64,000 bases of DNA, taken from the NCBI RefSeq assembly GCF_018252635.1, contig NZ_JAGTXM010000003.1, forward strand, positions 248,001 to 312,000. Direction: 5' to 3'. The stretch comes from Citrobacter amalonaticus (GTDB taxonomy: Bacteria > Pseudomonadota > Gammaproteobacteria > Enterobacterales > Enterobacteriaceae). The position numbers were made by a program, and so were the translations under genes. This document shows, one piece after another, positions 1-9,007 of the stretch (positions are counted from its first letter, which is position 1; each line of letters opens with the position of its first letter). A model generated the notes under the pieces. The model was given only the letters and a program-made list of their open reading frames with translations. It did not search any database and was not told where the DNA came from.

Positions 1-446
1 ATGGCGCTGCCGAGCGAACGGTATTTTTTGGGAATTTGCTCGGAAGAAAGGCCGTACTGTGGGCCGTAATAGGTCCCTTCTCCCGCGCCCGTGACCACGC
101 GGGCAAACAGCAGCATGTACCAACTTTTAGCCCAACCGGTAACGGCAGTAAAAACGCCAAAGAGAATAAACCCAGGCACCAGCACTTTTTTCTTGCCGAT
201 TTTGTCACCCAGTATTCCGGCCGGAACCTGTAATAACGCATAAGAAAAATAAAACACTGAATTAAGAATGCCTAATTGCGTTCCACTTAAGCCAAATTCC
301 TTCTCCAGTTCGCCCATCACCGGGTTCAATACTGTCCGGTCGGCATACATGAAAATCCACCCCAGCCAGAACAGGAAAATGGTCACCCACCAGGCCGGTA
401 TTCCTTTTTTCTTTGTGACCTCAGTCACTTCACATGATTCAGACAT
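1..446 (-). CDS. MFS transporter, anion:cation symporter type (N-terminal part only)
   Basis: Reading the minus strand from an ATG at 446 gives an open frame running off the left edge, so only about the first 148 residues are visible. The N-terminus is a short hydrophilic stretch, then hydrophobic segments typical of MFS helices 1 to 4. The loop GDKIGKKK is the standard MFS signature between helices 2 and 3, and helix 4 carries R-V-V-T-G-A-G-E-G. The look is that of the ACS family (hexuronate, glucarate, galactonate and similar carboxylates), but substrate cannot be read. It is divergent from a carbamate kinase gene, so it may import a substrate whose breakdown yields carbamoyl phosphate (inference). 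Confidence 0.8.
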   Translation of the reverse strand, partial: MSESCEVTEVTKKKGIPAWWVTIFLFWLGWIFMYADRTVLNPVMGELEKEFGLSGTQLGILNSVFYFSYALLQVPAGILGDKIGKKKVLVPGFILFGVFTAVTGWAKSWYMLLFARVVTGAGEGTYYGPQYGLSSEQIPKKYRSLGSA

Positions 447-783
447 AAGCAATCTCCCGGTAATATTTACCGTTGAACACCTCAGGTTATCTGACGATTG
501 ATGAGGCTTGATGTTTTAACTCTGTTCACCATATCGGGCTGCGCCATCATTTCGTTTGAGCAAAGTCACACAAAATTCATTGTTATAAATTCCTGGGAAC
601 TGGCCGTAGCATTATTAAAAAAAGTCTAACAATCATTTTTCAAATAATTTAAACAAAGAAATTAAAAACAATCCTAATTAACACGTTATTTTTATCAGTC
701 AATAAGCTGTCGAATAAATCACATTATAAAAAGTCAGGAACGTTATTTTGACCACGAGATATTTTTTGCACATTGAGGTCATA
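447..783. promoter_or_regulatory. Divergent intergenic region, transporter / carbamate kinase
   Basis: About 340 bases separate the two divergent start codons and must hold both promoters. The half nearest the kinase is strongly AT-rich with A and T runs. A GAGG ribosome-binding site sits just upstream of the kinase ATG at 784. I could not identify a convincing operator or a single best promoter. Confidence 0.4.
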
Positions 784-1689
784 ATGAAAAAGAAACTGGT
801 CATTGCGCTGGGTGGGAATGCATTATTACAGCGCGGAGAAATTCTGAGTGCGGAAAACCAACAACGCAGCATTCAGGTTTTTGCGCAATGGGTGGCGATG
901 CTGGCCCGCGATTATCAACTGGTGATTGTTCACGGAAACGGTCCTCAGGTCGGGCTGCTGGCGTTGCAGAACGCGGCGTACACAGAATCACCCGCCTGGC
1001 CGCTGGATATCCTGGTAGCCGAAAGTCAGGGAATGATTGGTGTCGCCATCGCCCAGGCGCTGACGCAAAAAACGGCGGGTTGCCCCGTAACCACGCTGAT
1101 GACACGGGTAGAAGTCGATCCGCAGGATGAGGCGTTTGCCGCTCCGGGTAAGTACATTGGCCCCGTCTATCAACCGGATCAACAGGCTGAACTGGAACAA
1201 CGTTATGGCTGGACAATGAAGGCAGATGGGCAATATATTCGCCGGGTGGTTCCCTCGCCGATACCGCAAAACATCCTCGACAGCGAGGCCATCCAGATGC
1301 TGATGGAAGCAGGACATACGGTGATTTGCTGCGGCGGTGGCGGAGTGCCGGTAGTTCCGCAAGGGGAAGGATATCAGGGTGTCGAAGCGGTGATCGATAA
1401 AGATCTCACCGCGGCGGTGCTGGCTAATGCCATCAACGCCGATCACCTGCTGATCCTGACCGATGCCGATGCCGTTTATGAACACTGGGGAACCCCGCAG
1501 GCGCGTGCATTACGGCACGTCACGACAGAAGAGCTGGCACCGTTTGCCGCACCAGACGGCGCAATGGGACCCAAAGCCGCGGCGGTGATCCAGTTTGTGA
1601 AGCAAACCGGAAGTTCGGCGTTTATTGGCGCCCTGAAGGATGCGCCGCAGATATTAATGGGTGAGAAAGGCACCTGCGTAACACAGTAA
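784..1689 (+). CDS. Carbamate kinase (ArcC/YqeA-like)
   Basis: Encodes a 301-residue amino acid kinase family protein. It should catalyse carbamoyl phosphate + ADP to ATP + carbamate, the ATP-yielding last step of arginine, allantoin/oxamate or related catabolism. Visible family motifs are IALGGNALLQRG at the N-terminus, VIVHGNGPQVG near residue 50 and the nucleotide-site region LLILTDADAVYEHWG near residue 225. Length matches the family (about 300 to 315). The frame is open upstream to 748, but ATG 784 has a good GAGG ribosome-binding site and gives the normal start MKKKLVIALGGNA. No transcarbamylase gene is in view; if there is one it lies left of the window. In E. coli K-12 this spot beside fbaA carries mscS. 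Confidence 0.9.
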   Translation: MKKKLVIALGGNALLQRGEILSAENQQRSIQVFAQWVAMLARDYQLVIVHGNGPQVGLLALQNAAYTESPAWPLDILVAESQGMIGVAIAQALTQKTAGCPVTTLMTRVEVDPQDEAFAAPGKYIGPVYQPDQQAELEQRYGWTMKADGQYIRRVVPSPIPQNILDSEAIQMLMEAGHTVICCGGGGVPVVPQGEGYQGVEAVIDKDLTAAVLANAINADHLLILTDADAVYEHWGTPQARALRHVTTEELAPFAAPDGAMGPKAAAVIQFVKQTGSSAFIGALKDAPQILMGEKGTCVTQ

Positions 1690-1709
1690 ATACCTTGCCG
1701 TTTGTCATT

Positions 1710-1741
1710 GCCGGATAAGACGCTTAAGCGTCTTATCCGGC
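1710..1741. repeat. REP element, perfect palindrome
   Basis: A 32-base perfect inverted repeat beginning GCCGGATAAGACGC and ending in its reverse complement, followed by CTACA. This is a REP-type sequence between the convergent carbamate kinase and fbaA genes and probably helps end or stabilise both transcripts. Confidence 0.9.
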
Positions 1742-1766
1742 CTACAATATCCGCCGACAGCAAAGC

Positions 1767-1795
1767 ATAAAAAAGGCTTCCCGAAGGAAGCCATT
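1767..1795 (-). terminator. Rho-independent terminator of fbaA
   Basis: On the minus strand GGCTTCC-TTC-GGGAAGCC forms a stem with a short loop (1775-1792) followed by six T residues. It lies about 20 bases beyond the fbaA stop codon. Confidence 0.9.
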
Positions 1796-1815
1796 TTTAC
1801 AATCAGCGGACCCGA

Positions 1816-2895
1816 TTACAGCACGTCGATGGCGTTCAGTTCTTTGAAAGCCTGTTCCAGACGGGTGATCATAGAAGTCTGGCCAGCACGCAGCCATACA
1901 CGCGGATCGTAGTATTTCTTGTTCGGCTGATCTTCGCCTTTCGGGTTACCCAGCTGACCCTGCAGATACGCTTCGTTCGCTTTATAGTAGTTCAGAACAC
2001 CTTCCCAGGTCGCCCATTGGGTATCGGTATCGATGTTCATTTTGACTACGCCGTAGCTTACGGAGTCTTTGATTTCCTGAGCGGTAGAACCAGAACCACC
2101 GTGGAAGACGAAGTTCAGGCTGTTGTGCGGCAGGTTGTGTTTCTTAGAAACATAATCCTGAGAGTCGCGCAGGATAGTCGGGGTCAGAACCACGTTACCC
2201 GGCTTGTAAACACCGTGTACGTTACCGAAGGAAGCTGCAATGGTGAAGCGCGGGCTGATTTTGCTCAGCTCGGTGTACGCGTAATCCACGTCTTCCGGCT
2301 GGGTGTACAGGGCAGAAGCGTCCATGTGGCTGTTGTCCACGCCATCTTCTTCACCACCGGTGCAACCCAGTTCGATTTCCAGGGTCATGCCCATTTTGGA
2401 CATGCGCGCCAGGTATTTGGAGCAGATTTCGATATTCTCTTCCAGAGACTCTTCAGACAGGTCAATCATGTGAGAAGAGAACAGCGGCTTACCGGTTGCT
2501 GCAAAGTGTTTTTCACCCGCGTCCAGCAGACCGTCGATCCACGGCAGCAGTTTCTTCGCGCAGTGGTCAGTGTGCAGGATAACCGGAACACCGTAGTGCT
2601 CAGCCATCTGGTGAACGTGATGCGCACCAGAGATTGCGCCCAGAATAGCAGCGCCCTGAGGAACGTCGGTCTTCACGCCTTTACCGGCGATGAACGCTGC
2701 GCCGCCATTGGAGAACTGTACGATGACCGGTGCTTTAACTTTTGCAGCGGTTTCCAGAACGGCGTTGATAGAGTCGGTACCCACGCAGTTAACTGCTGGC
2801 AGAGCGAAGTTGTTTTCTTTTGCTACCTGGAAAACTTTCTGTACGTCATCACCGGTGATCACGCCAGGTTTTACGAAATCAAAAATTTTAGACAT
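1816..2895 (-). CDS. fbaA: Class II fructose-bisphosphate aldolase
   Basis: A 359-residue class II (zinc) aldolase that cleaves fructose 1,6-bisphosphate to dihydroxyacetone phosphate and glyceraldehyde 3-phosphate in glycolysis, and the reverse in gluconeogenesis. The zinc/active-site stretch LHTDHCAKK, the GCTGGEEDG loop and the phosphate-binding VFHGGSGS are all present. The frame stays open 15 codons further upstream, but the start at 2895 (MSKIFDFVKPG) is the one matching E. coli FbaA. It is the last gene of the epd-pgk-fbaA cluster, about 90 bases after pgk. Because of strong codon bias the antisense strand shows a very long spurious frame. Confidence 0.98.
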   Translation of the reverse strand: MSKIFDFVKPGVITGDDVQKVFQVAKENNFALPAVNCVGTDSINAVLETAAKVKAPVIVQFSNGGAAFIAGKGVKTDVPQGAAILGAISGAHHVHQMAEHYGVPVILHTDHCAKKLLPWIDGLLDAGEKHFAATGKPLFSSHMIDLSEESLEENIEICSKYLARMSKMGMTLEIELGCTGGEEDGVDNSHMDASALYTQPEDVDYAYTELSKISPRFTIAASFGNVHGVYKPGNVVLTPTILRDSQDYVSKKHNLPHNSLNFVFHGGSGSTAQEIKDSVSYGVVKMNIDTDTQWATWEGVLNYYKANEAYLQGQLGNPKGEDQPNKKYYDPRVWLRAGQTSMITRLEQAFKELNAIDVL

Positions 2896-2985
2896 GTTAC
2901 GAGTCCTGTATCTTCGGCCTTGGAAAGGGGTGCGTGCCACTATAGCGCGCTGAAAATTGGGCAGGTTTCCCTGCCCATGAGTGTC

Positions 2986-4149
2986 TTACTTCTTAGCGCG
3001 CTCTTCGAGCATCGCTACTGCAGGCAGAACTTTACCTTCCACGAATTCAAGGAATGCGCCGCCGCCAGTGGAGATGTAGGAGATTTTGTCAGCAATACCG
3101 AACAGGTCGATAGCCGCCAGCGTATCACCGCCGCCTGCGATAGAGAACGCGTCACTGTCAGCAATCGCGTTAGCCACGATTTCAGTCCCTTTACGGAAGT
3201 TCGGGAATTCGAACACGCCAACCGGGCCGTTCCACAGAATGGTTTTTGCATTCTTCAGGATTTCAGCCAGCTGCTGTGCAGACGCATCGCCGATATCCAG
3301 GATCTGCTCGTCTTCTTTCACGTCGTTGACAGATTTCAGCGTGGCGGCAGCGCTTTCAGAGAACTCGGTCGCGACGCGAACGTCAGTCGGAACCGGGATA
3401 TCGCACGTGGTCAGCAGACGTTTCGCTTCGTCAACCAGATCCGCTTCGTACAGAGATTTACCCACACTGTGGCCTTGAGCGGCAACGAAGGTGTTCGCGA
3501 TGCCGCCGCCAACGATCAGCTGATCAGCGATTTTGGACAGGGAATCCAGAACGGTCAGTTTAGTAGAAACTTTAGAACCACCCACGATAGCGACCATCGG
3601 ACGAGCCGGCTCTTTCAGCGCTTTACCCAGCGCGTCCAGTTCTGCGGCCAGCAGCGGACCGGCACACGCGACATCGGCAAATTTGCCGATACCGTGAGTG
3701 GAAGCCTGCGCACGGTGAGCCGTACCAAAAGCGTCCATTACAAACACGTCACACAGCGCGGCATATTTTTTGGACAGCGCTTCGTCGTCTTTCTTCTCGC
3801 CTTTGTTGAAGCGAACGTTTTCCAGAACCACCAGTTCACCGGCAGCGACTTCAACGCCGTCGAGGTAATCTTTTACCAGGCGAACCGGGTTAGACAGTTT
3901 GTCTTTCAGATAATTTACAACCGGCAGCAGAGAGAATTCTTCGTTGTACTCGCCTTCGGTAGGACGACCCAGGTGGGAAGTTACCATCACTTTAGCACCT
4001 TGTTTCAGGGCCAGTTCGATGGTCGGCAGAGAAGCACGGATACGCGCATCGCTGGTCACTTTCCCTTCTTTAACTGGTACGTTCAGATCCGCACGGATAA
4101 AAACACGTTTACCAGCAAGATCCAAATCGGTCATCTTGATTACAGACAT
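2986..4149 (-). CDS. pgk: Phosphoglycerate kinase
   Basis: A 387-residue cytosolic enzyme converting 1,3-bisphosphoglycerate + ADP to 3-phosphoglycerate + ATP. Signature sequences are RADLNVPV near the N-terminus (substrate side), TSHLGRP near residue 60, VGGSKVSTK mid-protein and the nucleotide-binding GGGDTLAA near the C-terminus. Length is identical to E. coli Pgk. It sits between epd (51 bases upstream) and fbaA, the conserved enterobacterial arrangement, so it should be transcribed from the epd promoter and from internal promoters. Confidence 0.98.
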   Translation of the reverse strand: MSVIKMTDLDLAGKRVFIRADLNVPVKEGKVTSDARIRASLPTIELALKQGAKVMVTSHLGRPTEGEYNEEFSLLPVVNYLKDKLSNPVRLVKDYLDGVEVAAGELVVLENVRFNKGEKKDDEALSKKYAALCDVFVMDAFGTAHRAQASTHGIGKFADVACAGPLLAAELDALGKALKEPARPMVAIVGGSKVSTKLTVLDSLSKIADQLIVGGGIANTFVAAQGHSVGKSLYEADLVDEAKRLLTTCDIPVPTDVRVATEFSESAAATLKSVNDVKEDEQILDIGDASAQQLAEILKNAKTILWNGPVGVFEFPNFRKGTEIVANAIADSDAFSIAGGGDTLAAIDLFGIADKISYISTGGGAFLEFVEGKVLPAVAMLEERAKK

Positions 4150-4200
4150 GGTGAATCCTCTCGTTGATTCTTGATAAAGTTTTGCAGACGCTCTTGCGCC

Positions 4201-5220
4201 CTACCTGAAACCTTTTGCAGCCATCGCTAACGTGGTATCGAGCATTCTGTTAGCAAAGCCCCATTCATTGTCACACCAGACCAGGGTCTTAATAAGGTGC
4301 GCGCCACTGACCCGCGTTTGTGTGCCATCAACAATGGCGCTATGCGGATCGTGATTAAAATCGACGGAGACCAACGGTAATTCCGTATAGTCAACTATAT
4401 CATGAAATGCACCTTGTGCCGCTTTTTGCAGCAACTGGTTGACTTCATTCGCTTTTACGGGTTTCATCACCGTGACGCTTAGGTCGATTGCCGTGACGTT
4501 TATCGTCGGTACCCGCACCGCAATCGCTTCAAAACGATCGTTAAACTGCGGGAAAATACGGGTGATGCCTGCCGCCAGTTTGGTATCGACCGGAATGATT
4601 GACTGACTCGCCGCACGCGTACGGCGCAGATCAGAGTGGTACGCATCAATCACCTGCTGATCGTGCATCGCGGAGTGAATGGTCGTCACCGTACCGGACT
4701 CTATGCCATAGGCATCATCCAATAATTTGATAATGGGAATAATACAATTCGTGGTACACGAAGCATTGGAGACGATGCGGTGTTCCGCACGCAGTTGATC
4801 ATGATTGACGCCAAATACCACGGTGGCGTCGAGATCGTTGCTGCCAGGATGTGAAAAGAGCACTTTCTTCGCGCCGGCGGCGATATGCGCCTCGCCGTGT
4901 TCACGGTTCCCGTAGACGCCTGTACAGTCCAGTACGATATCAATGCCGAGCTCGCGCCAGGGTAGCGCGTCAAGCGAAGACTCATGCAGAATGCGAATCG
5001 CGTCGTCGCCAACCATGAGCTGCTCGCGCTCCTGGCGAACGTCCCATGCAAAACGTCCATGGCTGGTGTCATATTTCAACAAATGCGCCATGCCTGAAGC
5101 ATCCGCCAGTTCATTGATTGCCACCACGGTGATTTCCGCCCGACGTCCGGATTCATATAAAGCACGAACCACATTACGTCCGATGCGACCGAAGCCATTA
5201 ATCGCTACGCGTACGGTCAT
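4201..5220 (-). CDS. epd: D-erythrose-4-phosphate dehydrogenase
   Basis: A 339-residue GAPDH-family enzyme. It oxidises erythrose 4-phosphate to 4-phosphoerythronate with NAD, the first step towards the pyridoxal phosphate precursor. The NAD-binding start [10 protein letters not shown] and the catalytic SNASCTTNC (Cys155) are present. It differs from true GapA in overall sequence and in its position upstream of pgk-fbaA. The ATG at 5220 matches the E. coli start. A CRP-like site lies about 200 bases upstream. Confidence 0.97.
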   Translation of the reverse strand: MTVRVAINGFGRIGRNVVRALYESGRRAEITVVAINELADASGMAHLLKYDTSHGRFAWDVRQEREQLMVGDDAIRILHESSLDALPWRELGIDIVLDCTGVYGNREHGEAHIAAGAKKVLFSHPGSNDLDATVVFGVNHDQLRAEHRIVSNASCTTNCIIPIIKLLDDAYGIESGTVTTIHSAMHDQQVIDAYHSDLRRTRAASQSIIPVDTKLAAGITRIFPQFNDRFEAIAVRVPTINVTAIDLSVTVMKPVKANEVNQLLQKAAQGAFHDIVDYTELPLVSVDFNHDPHSAIVDGTQTRVSGAHLIKTLVWCDNEWGFANRMLDTTLAMAAKGFR

Positions 5221-5414
5221 AGATCTCCTGCAAGGCTATCCCGATTCAGATGTGGCTGACAGAGTAATCCAGCGCATCGTTCAGGGAAACCTTACCTGTC
5301 GCAAACTGCGACTGATTGATTATTTGTCGAACATTTAATCGACTGAAACGCTTCAGCTAGAATAAGCGAAACGGGGAATAAAAGGAACGATTGTCCAGAG
5401 CATAAAGCCAGCTA

Positions 5415-5430
5415 TATGACCTGCATCACA
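5415..5430. promoter_or_regulatory. Putative CRP site upstream of epd
   Basis: TATGACCTGCATCACA differs from the TGTGA-N6-TCACA consensus at one key base. It lies in the 286-base gap between the end of yggC and the epd start. CRP activation of the epd-pgk-fbaA promoter is known in E. coli; assigning it to this copy is inference from the match and position. Confidence 0.5.
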
Positions 5431-5506
5431 TTTTACCCGCGAAGGATGGGGGAATTATTCCAGTAAGGCGTAATAACCATCACGACGTAGCTGGAATAAT
5501 TTATCG

Positions 5507-6217
5507 TCAGGCGAGACGGTATTCCCCGCAGGCGTTCATCTCCAGCAACAGATCGGCCGGGCGGCTCTGGCGCAGCACACGCTCCACATTCGGTCCATCC
5601 GTGCGCGTGTAAAACGCCTCGGCATCAGCTGGCGATAATCCTCCGGCCAACTTACGCCCTACCAGCCGTGTACGCAGGGCCTCCGCTGGCGCACGAATGA
5701 ACAGGGAAAAATCGCAGAACGCCGCCAGCGCTCGCCATCTCTCGTCATCCCGCAGCAGCCAGTTTCCTTCCACAATGACAATCGGCGCGCTCACCACAAT
5801 CGCGTCTTCGACCGGATCGTGCTTTTGCCGGTCATACTGTGGCCAGGTTCCCTCGTCTTCTCTAATCTGCCGCAGATTCTGCGCCAGTTTTTCAACGTCA
5901 AACGTTTCTGGCGCCCCTTTGAACGCACGCAGATGGTGAGTATCCAGCCAGTCATTGTAATGATGGAAACCATCCATCGGGAGCGTCTGGATCGACGGTA
6001 AAGAGGCGTCCTGACGAGAAAGCCATTCCCAGAACGTGGTCAGTGTGGATTTCCCCGTTCCGGGCGGCGCACTCAGAAACACAATCGTGCGTCGCCTGGC
6101 GTTCGCGGAATGGACGTTTGCCAGTCGCTGTAATAACGGTTTATGAACGTTTTCTATCTCATCATCATGATAATGGGCTTCAACCGGCAACCCATTAACC
6201 ATCAGTCCGATTTTCAC
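5507..6217 (-). CDS. yggC: YggC, P-loop kinase-like protein
   Basis: A 236-residue protein with a Walker A motif SAPPGTGKST near residue 50. It belongs to the phosphoribulokinase/uridine kinase/pantothenate kinase-like family (family knowledge). The substrate is not known. DGFHHYND near residue 85 and VEGNWLLRDD near residue 150 resemble the substrate-site strands of that family. The start overlaps the fumE stop by 4 bases (ATGA), so translation is coupled. It is the last gene of the cmtB-cmtA-yggP-yggF-fumE-yggC run, which suggests it phosphorylates an intermediate of the same unknown sugar route (inference). Confidence 0.92.
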   Translation of the reverse strand: MKIGLMVNGLPVEAHYHDDEIENVHKPLLQRLANVHSANARRRTIVFLSAPPGTGKSTLTTFWEWLSRQDASLPSIQTLPMDGFHHYNDWLDTHHLRAFKGAPETFDVEKLAQNLRQIREDEGTWPQYDRQKHDPVEDAIVVSAPIVIVEGNWLLRDDERWRALAAFCDFSLFIRAPAEALRTRLVGRKLAGGLSPADAEAFYTRTDGPNVERVLRQSRPADLLLEMNACGEYRLA

Positions 6218-6723
6218 GGTGTTAATTCCTTCAAAATTGACGTCACCGCCAGCGTCATTGCCGTCTTGACCATTCCGGAAAAACGCACCTCAGACCACGC
6301 GGCAAAGTCGGCAAATTTCATCGACTCCAGCGCGCTATATAAGGTCGTATTTCGGGTGATACTGTTGACGTTGCTGATAAAATCCCAGGTGATGTCATCG
6401 GCAAACCCCGGGATCTCATCCCGTTCGCTGACGTACTGATAAAACTGCGAAAAATGCGTAATATCGGCATAAAGCCATTTGTCCATTTTTCCCAGCGCGT
6501 AAATCAGGCGTAGCGCAACGTCAATATCATCAAGCGGCCCACTCTGGGCAAGTAACGGCTTCACTGCATATTCCACAATCTCTTCATCGTTATCGACAAA
6601 TAGCGACGGCAGAAAGCGCTTAATGCCCTGTAGCAAAATGGAATGTGCCGTCGTCATAAACGAAAGTAAGTTATTTTGAGCATCCAGTTGCTCCAGCACA
6701 TCGTCTTCTGTCAGCGTCGTCAT
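6214..6723 (-). CDS. fumE: FumE (YggD), MtlR-domain protein / fumarase E
   Basis: A 169-residue protein of the MtlR (mannitol operon repressor-like) family. The E. coli orthologue YggD was classed as a putative regulator and later reported to have fumarase activity (FumE). The sequence is almost colinear with the E. coli protein, with FVDNDEEIVEYAVKPLL and PGFADDITWDF conserved. An in-frame TTG lies 5 codons further upstream. I prefer the ATG at 6723, because GGGAAAC precedes it at good spacing and the resulting N-terminus is the family one. It lies between yggF and yggC in one operon. Confidence 0.9.
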   Translation of the reverse strand: MTTLTEDDVLEQLDAQNNLLSFMTTAHSILLQGIKRFLPSLFVDNDEEIVEYAVKPLLAQSGPLDDIDVALRLIYALGKMDKWLYADITHFSQFYQYVSERDEIPGFADDITWDFISNVNSITRNTTLYSALESMKFADFAAWSEVRFSGMVKTAMTLAVTSILKELTP

Positions 6724-6738
6724 TTGTTTCCCGATCAA

Positions 6739-7710
6739 TCACCATGAATGCAGAGAGTCTATTATATTACACGTTCGATCCGCGCCGCCGATCAGTAAAG
6801 TTTGCGTCCGTACCCCCTTTGCAACCTGTTGGATCCCATTCACAAGATCGCCGCCGGTGACTCCGGTCGCGCTAAAGAGGACGTCCTGTCCCGCCACCAT
6901 TTCATCGAGCGTATAGACCCGATTAACCTCGACGCCCATGTCCGCGCAGCGCTGGCGCTCCTGGGCGGCGATAAGCCGATGCTCCGCGGTGTCGCCTTTC
7001 GCTTCGCAAAAATCGATCAGCTCGGCCTGCATATCACCTCCCAACGCTTTCACCGCGCAGGCGGAGATGACGCCTTCTGGCGCACCGCCAATGGTATACA
7101 TCAGGTCATAAGGATTATCCTGCAAACAGGCCAGAACGCTGGCGGCCACATCGCCATCTGGCAGGGCAAAGACTTTCACCCCCAGTTGCGTGGCTTCGAT
7201 AATCGCTGGCTGAAGGCGCGGTTTATCCAGCGTAGCCATGCGCAGTCGATCCAGCGGTTTGCCCAGCGCTTTCGCTACCTGACGCAAATTATCCGCCAGT
7301 GGCCGCGCCAGGTTAATCACCCCTTTCGCCTGCCGATTAACAACCAATTTTTTCATGTACATATCAGGGGCATGTAACAAACTTCCCCGCGGCGCAAATG
7401 CCATCACCGCCAGCGCATTGCTCTGGCCCATCGCGACCATCCGGGTGCCTTCAATAGGATCAACAGCGATATCAACCTCAGGCCCGCTGCCGCTGCCGAC
7501 CTCTTCGCCAATCCACAGCATCGGCGCGTTATCGATCTCGCCCTCACCAATGACGATGCGCCCGCGAATGGCAATATCATTCAGGGCCGCGCGCATCGCG
7601 TTCACTGCCAGACCATCGATTTTGTTCTTATCGCCGCAGCCGGTTTGCGGCCAGGCAGCCAGCGCTGCCTGCTCCGTGATGCGAAACAGCGGCCATGCCA
7701 ACGACTTCAT
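6739..7710 (-). CDS. yggF: Class II fructose-1,6-bisphosphatase, GlpX-like (YggF)
   Basis: A 323-residue GlpX-type phosphatase. The metal/substrate motifs VIGEGEID, AVDPIEGTRM and YTIGGAPEG are intact, so it should hydrolyse fructose 1,6-bisphosphate or a similar sugar bisphosphate with Mn. The start overlaps the yggP stop by 4 bases. Its membership in a PTS-dehydrogenase operon makes a dedicated role in an alternative sugar pathway plausible, rather than general gluconeogenesis (inference). Confidence 0.95.
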   Translation of the reverse strand: MKSLAWPLFRITEQAALAAWPQTGCGDKNKIDGLAVNAMRAALNDIAIRGRIVIGEGEIDNAPMLWIGEEVGSGSGPEVDIAVDPIEGTRMVAMGQSNALAVMAFAPRGSLLHAPDMYMKKLVVNRQAKGVINLARPLADNLRQVAKALGKPLDRLRMATLDKPRLQPAIIEATQLGVKVFALPDGDVAASVLACLQDNPYDLMYTIGGAPEGVISACAVKALGGDMQAELIDFCEAKGDTAEHRLIAAQERQRCADMGVEVNRVYTLDEMVAGQDVLFSATGVTGGDLVNGIQQVAKGVRTQTLLIGGADRTCNIIDSLHSW

Positions 7711-8984
7711 GCCGCCGCCTCCCCGATATCCACACCAAACTGCGCCAGCAGGTATCTTTCCGCCTTCTCGTTCCAGATACCGTGCGTCTGGGCTACTAAA
7801 CGCGCCAGCTCCCTGAACAACGGATCGGTTTTGCCTTTCTCAGCGAAATCAGCAATGGCAGTTAGCGGCATCGTCACTCCGTTATAGATAAGCTTCTTGC
7901 CGCCCGGAATATCCGGCAAATTCAGAACGGTATCTGGCACCGCATCGAGACCGCCAATATGGGTCACCATAAACGACGGCTGAAGCTGGCCCGTCGCGCT
8001 CAGTGCAATCGCCTCTTTCATATCATCGGTCGAACCGCCGGAGGTTCCGACGACGTGCGTACTGTTGTAATGCACGTTGTAGAAATTAAAAGGCACTTTG
8101 AAACGGCTCTCCGTCGGACCGGCGAAGAAGTTCAGACAGCCATCTTCTGCCAGAATATCGTCAGCCATCTCCACGACAGCCGGCACGGCGGCATAGACAA
8201 AAACGTCATCGAACCCGGCTCCGCCCGTTAATTCACGCAGTTGCGTCGCGGGATCGGCCATACCAGACGAATTCACATAGATGAGTTCGATTCCCTTGCG
8301 TGCGGCCAGTTCGACCGGGAGCAGTTTTTTAGCCTGTGCCAGACGCGTTTCATCGATATCCACAACCACCACGCGTGCCGGTTGGATCCCGCCGTTGATG
8401 GCATAATCAATCGCACCGATCCCCATTGGCCCGGCGCAGGCTAAAAGTGCAATATTGCCACCGGGCTTAATTCCCATCCGATGCTCATACACATAAGGCG
8501 TCGTATGATAATTCGCCTTATAGGCACCAATAATGCAGCACATCGGTTCCGCCAGCGAGGCGGCCGCAAAATAAGAACCATGATATGGCAAGACACATCC
8601 CAGATTTACCGCAACTTCCGGAATAATCATATATGTGGCATTACCGCCGAAATATTCGTAGCTGTATCCTGCGGAATAACCGCTGGGCAATCCCATTGCA
8701 GGTTGTAAAACAAAACGTTGCCCTTTCTTATATGTCCCGGTCAGATTTTTTCCTACGTCGACAATGATTCCAGCGCATTCGTGACCGGTAATCACCGGGT
8801 GATTTTCCAGGTCATCAGGAACTCGCTTATGTTCACTGGCTAATGTCGCAGCTTTCCAGGTGGATAAGCATACGCTATCGGAAATGACGCTGACTAACAG
8901 TTCATTTTCCGTGATTTCAGGTAATTCAAACTCACGGATACGGACATCCTGTTTGCCATATATTGCAGCAACTTTCGTTTTCAT
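7707..8984 (-). CDS. yggP: Zinc-type medium-chain dehydrogenase-like protein (YggP)
   Basis: A 425-residue MDR-superfamily protein. TGHECAGIIVDVG near residue 75 is the usual GHE zinc/structural motif, and LACAGPMGIGAIDYA near residue 195 is a Rossmann dinucleotide-binding turn. It is longer than typical alcohol dehydrogenases (about 350), with extra sequence at the C-terminus. It probably oxidises a polyol phosphate or similar product delivered by CmtAB, but the substrate is unknown. A good GGAG site precedes ATG 8984. It follows cmtA by 23 bases. Confidence 0.9.
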   Translation of the reverse strand: MKTKVAAIYGKQDVRIREFELPEITENELLVSVISDSVCLSTWKAATLASEHKRVPDDLENHPVITGHECAGIIVDVGKNLTGTYKKGQRFVLQPAMGLPSGYSAGYSYEYFGGNATYMIIPEVAVNLGCVLPYHGSYFAAASLAEPMCCIIGAYKANYHTTPYVYEHRMGIKPGGNIALLACAGPMGIGAIDYAINGGIQPARVVVVDIDETRLAQAKKLLPVELAARKGIELIYVNSSGMADPATQLRELTGGAGFDDVFVYAAVPAVVEMADDILAEDGCLNFFAGPTESRFKVPFNFYNVHYNSTHVVGTSGGSTDDMKEAIALSATGQLQPSFMVTHIGGLDAVPDTVLNLPDIPGGKKLIYNGVTMPLTAIADFAEKGKTDPLFRELARLVAQTHGIWNEKAERYLLAQFGVDIGEAAA

Positions 8985-9007
8985 ATTAACTCCAGGAACC
9001 AGAAAGG

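Noticed and set aside
2017-4167. A 716-codon open frame on the plus strand across fbaA and pgk
   Set aside because: It is exactly antisense to two highly expressed, codon-biased genes and its translation resembles no family. Such antisense frames are expected from biased codon use.
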